A stretch of DNA of 19,881 nt, from assembly GCA_028696495.1 (NCBI GenBank), contig JAQVGY010000010.1, forward strand, positions 1 through 19,881. Direction: 5' to 3'. The position numbers and the translations under genes were made by a program. The DNA comes from Atribacterota bacterium. GTDB lineage: Bacteria > Atribacterota > Phoenicimicrobiia > Phoenicimicrobiales > Stramentimicrobiaceae. Positions 15,010-19,881 of the stretch are shown here, in pieces. Under the pieces are notes generated by a model that was not told the DNA's origin, did not search any database, and saw nothing but the letters and a program-made list of their open reading frames with translations. Every line of letters begins with the position of its first letter. Position 1 is the first letter of the stretch.

Positions 15010-15264
15010 ATTCTTTTTCAGAGAGTTGAATAATGGTGAGAAATCAGCAAAGAATGGACTGAAATCCATCTGAACTATTATTCAGGAGAAAGGTCAATCT
15101 GTTTATCCTGGGTCGCTGAAAGCGTTAATAAAAGCAAGGGCTATATCTAAAAACAAGGAGCTTATTTATTAATTCTCTGATATTTTAATGGTTAGCTAAA
15201 TTGGGGTGGCACCACGAAGTATTTATCGTCCCCGGCAGTTTAAAAAACTGTCGGGGATTTTTTT
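15010..15264 (+). promoter_or_regulatory. T-box riboswitch, predicted tRNA-Ser sensing
   Basis: The antiterminator signature GGGGTGGCACCACG is at 15203-15216, followed by TCGTCCCC (15226-15233), which pairs either with it or within the terminator. The bulge reads UGGC, and in T-boxes the fourth base pairs with the tRNA discriminator. C therefore predicts G73, as in tRNA-Ser, and excludes glycine (U73). Stem I is recognisable. GAATAAT (15028-15034) pairs with ATTATTC (15077-15083), CAGA (15019-15022) pairs with TCTG (15098-15101), and ATGG/CCAT forms the distal hairpin. The large internal loop contains UCA at 15094-15096 followed by A, my candidate serine specifier; the loop is atypically asymmetric, so the codon is uncertain. 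A CGCT-GAA-AGCG hairpin (15114-15124) follows. The downstream genes are serine-synthesis type, which agrees. Confidence 0.88.
15229..15264 (+). terminator. Intrinsic terminator of the T-box
   Basis: TCCCCGGCAGTTT (15229-15241) pairs with AAACTGTCGGGGA (15245-15257) in a 13-bp stem with one G-T wobble and a 3-nt loop, followed directly by seven T residues. Its 5' arm overlaps the antiterminator partner CCCC, the classical mutually exclusive arrangement. Confidence 0.95.
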
Positions 15265-15300
15265 ATATTTAATTAAGGAAAAAGAAAGGTAGTAGTAGAA

Positions 15301-16392
15301 ATGAGAAAAAAATTATTCATTCCAGGTCCTGTTGAAGTAAGAGAGGAAGTTTTAAAAGAGATGTCTAAACCTTTATTCGGGCATCGCAGTAAAGAGGCAT
15401 CACACCTGCAGAGAGAAATCAGTAACAAATTACAAAGGTTGATGTATACCAATAATGGTATTCTACTCTCTACCTCCTCCGGTAGCGGTCTTATGGAGGG
15501 AGCCCTGCGCTCCTGTACCGCAAAACGTGCTGCTATCTTCTCCTGTGGCGCATTTGGGGAGAGATGGTATGAGATGGCTTTGGCCAATCAGGTAAGAGCA
15601 GATCTCTTTGAGGTGGAATATGGCAAGCCAATCAGGGGTGAGATGGTTAAAAAAGCCCTGGATAGCGCAAGGTATGATTTGGTCACCATCACACATAATG
15701 AGACATCTACCGGAGTAATGAACCCTTTAGCCGAGATTGCTGATACATTAAGAGAATATCCTGAGGTAGTCTTCTGTGTTGATGCGGTAAGCTCTCTTGG
15801 GGGTGTAAAGATCCCGGTAGATGAGCTGGGTATAGATATCTGTATTACCTCCAGCCAGAAATGTATAGGTCTTCCTCCTGGCTTTTCTTTTTGTTCTATC
15901 TCTGAAAAGGCATTAGAGGCAGCCAGGGGTGTAAAATACCGGGGTGTCTATTTTGATTTACTAAAATTACATGAATACAAGATGAAGAAGGATTTTCAAT
16001 ATCCTTTTACTCCATCTCTTTCACATATGTTTGCACTTGACAGTCAGCTCGACTCCATAATGGCTGAAGGTCTGGACAATCGTTTTAGGAGGCATAAGGT
16101 GATGGCAGAACAAGTTCAAAGATGGGCTAAAGACAAATTTTCCTTATTTCCCGAAGAACAATTTGCCTCTACAACCGTCACCTGTATTAGTAATACACAT
16201 AATATAAATATAGCCGAATTGAATAGAGGACTTGCTGAGGCAGGTTTTGTTATCTCCAACGGATATGGCAAACTGAAGGAGAAGACCTTCCGTATCGCCC
16301 ACATGGGTGATATGACCGTAGAAGATATAGAGGAGTTGCTATCGGCAATCGACCATTTATTAATCACAGGAGGCATATACACCCATGCTTAA
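15301..16392 (+). CDS. Class V PLP-dependent aminotransferase, probable phosphoserine aminotransferase role
   Basis: This 363-residue pyridoxal-phosphate enzyme belongs to the alanine-glyoxylate/serine-pyruvate group of class V. It starts with the family-typical LFIPGPVEVREEVL and HRSKE, then shows NNGILLSTSSGSG and THNETSTGV (about 131-139). Asp161 in CVDAVSSLGG contacts the PLP ring nitrogen, and Lys187 in TSSQKCIG forms the Schiff base. By sequence alone it could act on glyoxylate, pyruvate or 3-phosphohydroxypyruvate. Its place first in a serine T-box operon, overlapping serA by 8 bp, argues for transamination of 3-phosphohydroxypyruvate to phosphoserine, replacing classical SerC (inference). 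The ribosome site AAAGGT is ten bases upstream. Confidence 0.88.
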   Translation: MRKKLFIPGPVEVREEVLKEMSKPLFGHRSKEASHLQREISNKLQRLMYTNNGILLSTSSGSGLMEGALRSCTAKRAAIFSCGAFGERWYEMALANQVRADLFEVEYGKPIRGEMVKKALDSARYDLVTITHNETSTGVMNPLAEIADTLREYPEVVFCVDAVSSLGGVKIPVDELGIDICITSSQKCIGLPPGFSFCSISEKALEAARGVKYRGVYFDLLKLHEYKMKKDFQYPFTPSLSHMFALDSQLDSIMAEGLDNRFRRHKVMAEQVQRWAKDKFSLFPEEQFASTTVTCISNTHNINIAELNRGLAEAGFVISNGYGKLKEKTFRIAHMGDMTVEDIEELLSAIDHLLITGGIYTHA

Positions 16393-17329
16393 AATACTCA
16401 TTAAAGATAAGATAGATCCTCTGGTGGTAGAGGAGTTGAAGAGGAGAAGGTTTTCAGTTCAAGAGGGAGAGCAGAAGCCAGAGGCAATCTTCAAGGAAAT
16501 TCAGGAGAATGAGATACTGATAATCCGTTCTGCCACAAAGGTAAACAGGGAACATATCGACTCAGCACTAAAAACCGGTCTGCTTAAGGTAATAATAAGA
16601 GCGGGAGTGGGTGTTGATAATATTGATGTAGCTTATGCACAAAGTAAGGGCATAGAAGTCTTCAATACACCGGAGGCGAGCAGTGAGTCTGTGGCAGAAC
16701 TTGCTCTTGCCCATATTCTGGTATTGGCTCGCAAGCTGGTTCCCGCCAATCTTTCAATGCGTCAGGGTGAGTGGAATAAGAATAGATTATCAGGTATGGA
16801 GTTATCTGGCAAAATGCTGGGCATTATTGGTATGGGTCGTATCGGTAAGATACTGGCTAAAAAAGCCAGTGCCCTGGGTATGAGAATTATCTATTGTGAT
16901 ATTAAGATTACAGAGGGAGCAGACAGCAGCTGGCAATCCCTTCCTTTAGAAGAAGTTTTAACTCAAGCTGATTTTATCTCATTACATGTCTCATCATATG
17001 GGAATAATGGTTATTTAATCGATGAGCCACAGTTTAAGATGATGAAGAGGAGTGCCTTTTTAATTAATACTGCCCGAGGAAGGCTGGTCAATGAGGATGC
17101 CTTGATAAGTGCCCTGGACAACAATGAGATAGCAGGGGCAGGCATTGATGTCTACTGTCAGGAACCATGTAATAATACCGCTCTGCTACAGCATGATATG
17201 ATATCTGTTACTCCCCATATTGGAGCATCAACAGGGGAGGCGCAATACAGGATTGGTCAGGAGATTATCCAGCTCATTGAAGAATATCAGAAAAAGAAAA
17301 TAAGAGGGGAAAGACATGGCATATATTAA
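16385..17329 (+). CDS. serA: D-3-phosphoglycerate dehydrogenase, short form without ACT domain
   Basis: This NAD-dependent enzyme is predicted to oxidise 3-phosphoglycerate to 3-phosphohydroxypyruvate, the first committed step of serine synthesis. The 314 residues hold a complete D-2-hydroxyacid dehydrogenase. It has RAGVGVDNID near 72-81, the nucleotide-binding loop GMGRIG at 149-154, Asp172 ending the second strand (NAD preference), and catalytic Arg231 (TARGRLVNE), Glu260 and His278 (TPHIGAST). There is no C-terminal ACT/regulatory domain, so serine feedback through that route is absent and control may rest with the T-box. AGGAGG lies eleven bases before the ATG. It overlaps the upstream gene by 8 bp and DUF1015 by 14 bp, implying translational coupling. 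Confidence 0.9.
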   Translation: MLKILIKDKIDPLVVEELKRRRFSVQEGEQKPEAIFKEIQENEILIIRSATKVNREHIDSALKTGLLKVIIRAGVGVDNIDVAYAQSKGIEVFNTPEASSESVAELALAHILVLARKLVPANLSMRQGEWNKNRLSGMELSGKMLGIIGMGRIGKILAKKASALGMRIIYCDIKITEGADSSWQSLPLEEVLTQADFISLHVSSYGNNGYLIDEPQFKMMKRSAFLINTARGRLVNEDALISALDNNEIAGAGIDVYCQEPCNNTALLQHDMISVTPHIGASTGEAQYRIGQEIIQLIEEYQKKKIRGERHGIY

Positions 17330-18584
17330 ACCATTTAAAGCATTAAGGCCAAGAGATGAGCTGATTTCAAAAGTTAACTCTCCGCCTTATGATATCTTAA
17401 GTCAGGAAGAGGCAAAATTAATTATTAAAAACAATCCCTATTCTTTTTTAAAGGTTGTTAAACCAGAGGCGACAATTATAGAGATGAGAAATGTTACCAA
17501 CCAGCAGCTTGCTAAGAGGGCTGCTAAAAAGCTCCAAGAGATGATTAGAGAAGAAGTATTCCTGAAAGAAGAAGAGGAATGCTTCTATCTTTACAGTCAA
17601 AATAGTAATGTTTATCAAAGGATTGGATTAGTAGCCTGTTTATCAGTAGAAGATTATCTTCGGGGAGTAATAAAAAGGCATGAGAACATCAATATAGAAG
17701 CCTATCAACAGAGGGTCAATCATATCAAGGTAACCAAAGCCCATACCGGATGTATTCTAATTATTTATAAAAATAATCAACATATCGATGAGTTGATAAA
17801 TCGTACAGTTGTTAGCAAAAAACCTATATATGATTTTGAATCTGATGATGGAATAAAAAATGTCTGTTGGAAGATTGATGAAAAAGAAATCATTACCTCA
17901 TTAAGAGAAGCTTTTCAATATGTTTCCAGCCTCTATATTGCCGATGGGCATCACAGAACAGCTGCAGCCGTAGAGGTGGCTCAAATATTGAAATCAAAAA
18001 GAAATAAAGGGACAGGGAAGGAAACAAATCTGGATAATGAGTATATGTATTTTCCGGCAGTTCTAATTCCAGATAATCAAATCCATATTTCAGCATACCA
18101 TCGGGTAGTAAGAGTATCACCTGATTTTAATAGAGATGATTTTTTGAAAAAGTTAGAAGAGATATTTAAAGTAGAGAAAATTTCATCAAACAATCCATTT
18201 TTACCGACTAAAAGACATGAATTTGGTATGAATATATCCAGGCAATGGTATCAATTGCTATTAAAAGAAGATTTATTGAATAGGCGAGATAGAAATATAA
18301 AGGAACATTTAGATGTTTCTATTTTGCAAGACCTGGTCTTGCAGCCCTTGTTAGGAATTGAGAATCCCCAAAAGAGTGATAGAATCGAATTTTTTGGTGG
18401 GAATGAAGCCATAGTTGAGATAGAAAAAAAGAATAAAGAAGAATCTGTTGTTGCTTTTACTCTCTTTCCTACTTCAACAGAAGAGGTTATTGCAGTTTCA
18501 GAAAAGCAGCAGGTTATGCCGCCCAAATCAACCTGGTTTGAGCCAAAGTTGAGAAGTGGCATATTTATTCATCTATTTGATTAG
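17316..18584 (+). CDS. DUF1015 family protein, ParB/SerK-like motif
   Basis: This 422-residue cytoplasmic protein has the three hallmarks of DUF1015: NSPPYDI near 21-27, KRHENI at about 120-125 and IADGHHRTAAA at 208-218. The DGHHR motif resembles box II of the ParB/sulfiredoxin superfamily, which includes the free-serine kinases SerK and SbnI. This superfamily link is my inference from the motif. DUF1015 genes often sit with serA, and here the start lies inside serA with a GAGGGG ribosome site, under a serine-type T-box. No phosphoserine phosphatase is present in the operon, so a role in phosphoserine/serine interconversion or serine-linked regulation is attractive but unproven. The C-terminal part ends with MPPKSTWFEPKLRSGIFIH, a conserved family tail. 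Confidence 0.88.
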   Translation: MAYIKPFKALRPRDELISKVNSPPYDILSQEEAKLIIKNNPYSFLKVVKPEATIIEMRNVTNQQLAKRAAKKLQEMIREEVFLKEEEECFYLYSQNSNVYQRIGLVACLSVEDYLRGVIKRHENINIEAYQQRVNHIKVTKAHTGCILIIYKNNQHIDELINRTVVSKKPIYDFESDDGIKNVCWKIDEKEIITSLREAFQYVSSLYIADGHHRTAAAVEVAQILKSKRNKGTGKETNLDNEYMYFPAVLIPDNQIHISAYHRVVRVSPDFNRDDFLKKLEEIFKVEKISSNNPFLPTKRHEFGMNISRQWYQLLLKEDLLNRRDRNIKEHLDVSILQDLVLQPLLGIENPQKSDRIEFFGGNEAIVEIEKKNKEESVVAFTLFPTSTEEVIAVSEKQQVMPPKSTWFEPKLRSGIFIHLFD

Positions 18585-18621
18585 AGAATCAATAATGCAT
18601 CTTGGGCATTGCAAAACCTGC

Positions 18622-18650
18622 TTTACCAGTCTTTGCATAAATAGTATAAT
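18622..18650 (+). promoter_or_regulatory. Candidate promoter upstream of the carbamoyltransferase gene
   Basis: TTTACC at 18622-18627 (4 of 6) and TATAAT at 18645-18650 (6 of 6) are separated by 17 bp. Transcription would begin near 18657, leaving a leader of about 200 nt. A second TATAAT at 18815-18820, nearer the gene, lacks a matching -35 box. Confidence 0.5.
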
Positions 18651-18658
18651 ATTACAGG

Positions 18659-18668
18659 GGCATATGCC
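18659..18668. promoter_or_regulatory. 10-bp palindrome at the predicted transcription start
   Basis: GGCATATGCC is a perfect palindrome eight bases after the TATAAT of the candidate promoter, where a repressor would block initiation. It does not resemble a standard ArgR box, so if functional it binds something else. It is short enough to occur by chance. Confidence 0.25.
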
Positions 18669-18746
18669 ACTATTAACTATTATATAGAAAAGGATTAAAT
18701 ATAAAAGAATCTTAGAATTAAGCTATTTGATTCTGTTTTATTCATT

Positions 18747-18807
18747 AACAGGGCAGAAATATAATATCTTTTATCTGTAACCAATTCCAAATTACTCTAA
18801 CCCTGTT
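18747..18807. repeat. Inverted repeat in the carbamoyltransferase leader
   Basis: AACAGGG (18747-18753) and CCCTGTT (18801-18807) are perfect 7-bp inverted arms 54 bp apart (about five helical turns), with 47 AT-rich bases between them. They could be paired operator half-sites or a long-range RNA stem. Confidence 0.3.
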
Positions 18808-18855
18808 GTAAAAGTATAATATTGTCTTAATTTCTAAAAATAGAAAGGATAACCG

Positions 18856-19854
18856 ATGTCAGTCAGTTTAAGAAATCGTCACCTATTGACCCTTAAGGAT
18901 TTTAATAAGGAAGAAATATCTTTTTTGCTGGATTTAGCGGTAGAACTTAAAAAAGATAAGTATGCCGGAAAAGAAGTGCAAAAATTGAAAGGTAAAAACA
19001 TTGCCTTAATATTTGAAAAGCCATCAACCAGAACCAGGAGTGCATTTGAAGTAGCTGCACATGATCAGGGGGCTAATATTACCTATCTGGAAGCAATTAG
19101 CTCTCATATAGGCAAAAAGGAATCTATGGAGGATACTGCCAGGGTGTTGGGTCGCTACTTTGACGGAATAGGATTCCGGGGATTTAAACAGGAATCTGTA
19201 GAGATATTAGCAAAATATTCAGGGGCAGTAGTCTGGAATGCATTGACCGATACAAAACATCCTACCCAGGCCATAGCTGATTTGATGACTATTAAAGAAA
19301 AGATTAAAAAACCCCTGGAAGAGATTGTGATAACATGTGTTGGGGATGGAAGGGCAAATACTTCGTATTCCCTGATGATAATTTCTGCGATTTTTGGTAT
19401 CAAGTTTCGTATCGTTTCCCCCAAATTATTGTATCCTGATAAAGAGTCATTAGATGCAGCAAAAAGATTTGCCCGGGAATCAGGGGGTACTATTGAACTC
19501 ACTGATGACATTTTAAGGGGAGTAAAAGGTGCCGATGTGATCTATACAGATGTTTGGGTATCGATGGGAGAAGAATACCTGATAGGAGAACGGATATTAC
19601 TGTTAAAAGAATACCAGGTGGATATGAATTTGTTACAAGCTACGGGAAATCCTGAGGTCATTTTTTTACATCCCTTGCCATCTTTTCATGATACAAATAC
19701 GAAGGTAGGAGGGGAAGTTTTTAAAGAGTTTGGATTAAAATCAATGGAAGTAACCGATGAAGCATTTCGCAGTGAACATTCTGTGGTCTTTGATGAAGCA
19801 GAAAATAAACTCCACACCATAAAGGCAATCATGACAGCTACCTTAGGTGATTAA
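18856..19854 (+). CDS. argF: Ornithine carbamoyltransferase family protein with altered active-site residues
   Basis: This 332-residue protein is of the family that transfers a carbamoyl group from carbamoyl phosphate to ornithine, giving citrulline. The carbamoyl-phosphate site is intact at the N-terminus (STRTR at 57-61, then KHPTQAIADL at 134-143), and the SMG loop is present (VSMGEEY). However, the usual HCLP motif reads HPLP (272-275), placing Pro273 where E. coli Cys273 binds ornithine. The GDxRNN loop reads GDGRANTS (163-170), and the C-terminal ENRMHTIKA reads ENKLHTIKA. Overall similarity to ArgF/ArcB is high (QVDMNLL, MEVTDEAFRS, VVFDEAENK). It may be a divergent true OTC or a carbamoyltransferase with another amine substrate. 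AAAGGAT precedes the ATG. No other arginine gene is in view. Confidence 0.85.
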   Translation: MSVSLRNRHLLTLKDFNKEEISFLLDLAVELKKDKYAGKEVQKLKGKNIALIFEKPSTRTRSAFEVAAHDQGANITYLEAISSHIGKKESMEDTARVLGRYFDGIGFRGFKQESVEILAKYSGAVVWNALTDTKHPTQAIADLMTIKEKIKKPLEEIVITCVGDGRANTSYSLMIISAIFGIKFRIVSPKLLYPDKESLDAAKRFARESGGTIELTDDILRGVKGADVIYTDVWVSMGEEYLIGERILLLKEYQVDMNLLQATGNPEVIFLHPLPSFHDTNTKVGGEVFKEFGLKSMEVTDEAFRSEHSVVFDEAENKLHTIKAIMTATLGD

Positions 19855-19881
19855 TGCTATTTTTGGTATCAGGATTTGCTA

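Larger units (their letters stand above)
14869..15300 (+). other. 432-bp leader region of the serine operon
   Basis: There is no protein gene here. The first about 130 bp are AT-rich and hold at least one candidate promoter. From about 15010 onward the DNA encodes a T-box riboswitch ending in an intrinsic terminator at 15229-15264. A 36-nt segment with an AAAGGT ribosome site then leads to the aminotransferase ATG. Confidence 0.8.

Noticed and set aside
15091..15096. GGU (Gly) or AGG (Arg) as T-box specifier instead of UCA
   Set aside because: The UGGC bulge calls for discriminator G, incompatible with tRNA-Gly (U73). The serine-synthesis genes downstream favour UCA. Arg is not strictly excluded by the bulge alone.
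1..19881. tRNA, rRNA, CRISPR array, insertion sequence or prophage
   Set aside because: I saw no TTCGA-arm tRNA pattern in the intergenic regions, no regularly spaced repeats, no transposase or integrase, and no terminal inverted repeats with target duplications.

Overview
This is a 19.9 kb stretch of AT-rich bacterial chromosome (I estimate the mid-30s % GC by eye). It is densely packed with ordinary metabolic genes and contains no phage, insertion-sequence, tRNA, rRNA or CRISPR signature that I can see. The low GC content, frequent ATA/AGA codons, TTG and GTG starts, strong AGGAGG-type ribosome sites, a T-box riboswitch, and a CcdA/redoxin export system fit a deep-branching anaerobe such as Atribacterota or a clostridial/halanaerobial Firmicute. 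I cannot decide between these from sequence alone.

Layout. (1) 1-1590: a GNAT-type acetyltransferase-like gene, then a 21-codon reading frame that is exactly a lipoprotein signal peptide ending at its lipobox cysteine. (2) 1590-4773: an extracytoplasmic thiol-redox island. On the minus strand lie a redoxin-like protein, whose usual CxxC site is lost and which carries a C-terminal Cys-x4-Cys tail, and a two-repeat DUF1573 lipoprotein. Divergently on the plus strand lie a thioredoxin-CcdA/DsbD-type membrane fusion and a small DUF4342 protein. The 320-bp divergent spacer has a 14-bp perfect palindrome and a near-consensus sigma-A promoter. (3) 4943-6924: an iron-sulfur RlmD/TrmA-type uracil methyltransferase converging on a SIMPL (DUF541) secreted protein. 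(4) 7045-9228, minus strand: a histidine kinase followed by its OmpR-type response regulator. Four 11-nt direct repeats, the phasing typical of OmpR/PhoB binding, lie just upstream. (5) 9496-14868, plus strand: a short alpha-glucan phosphorylase, an unrecognised gene (possibly a degenerate Nudix fold), purD (TTG start) and purH (GTG start). (6) 14869-18584: a T-box riboswitch with a clear terminator controlling a three-gene, translationally overlapping operon: class V aminotransferase, SerA-type dehydrogenase and DUF1015 protein. The T-box bulge UGGC predicts a tRNA with discriminator G, as in tRNA-Ser, and a UCA triplet lies in the expected area of Stem I. The operon is therefore probably phosphoserine-pathway serine synthesis induced by uncharged tRNA-Ser. 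(7) 18585-19854: a promoter region and an ornithine-carbamoyltransferase-family gene with substitutions at positions that normally bind substrate.

The most interesting leads are DUF1015, which has a ParB/SerK-like DGHHR motif, as the unexplained third member of a serine-regulated operon; the Cys-tailed redoxin beside a dedicated thiol transporter; the orphan lipoprotein signal peptide; the 11-nt repeat array beside the two-component system; and the non-canonical carbamoyltransferase active site.
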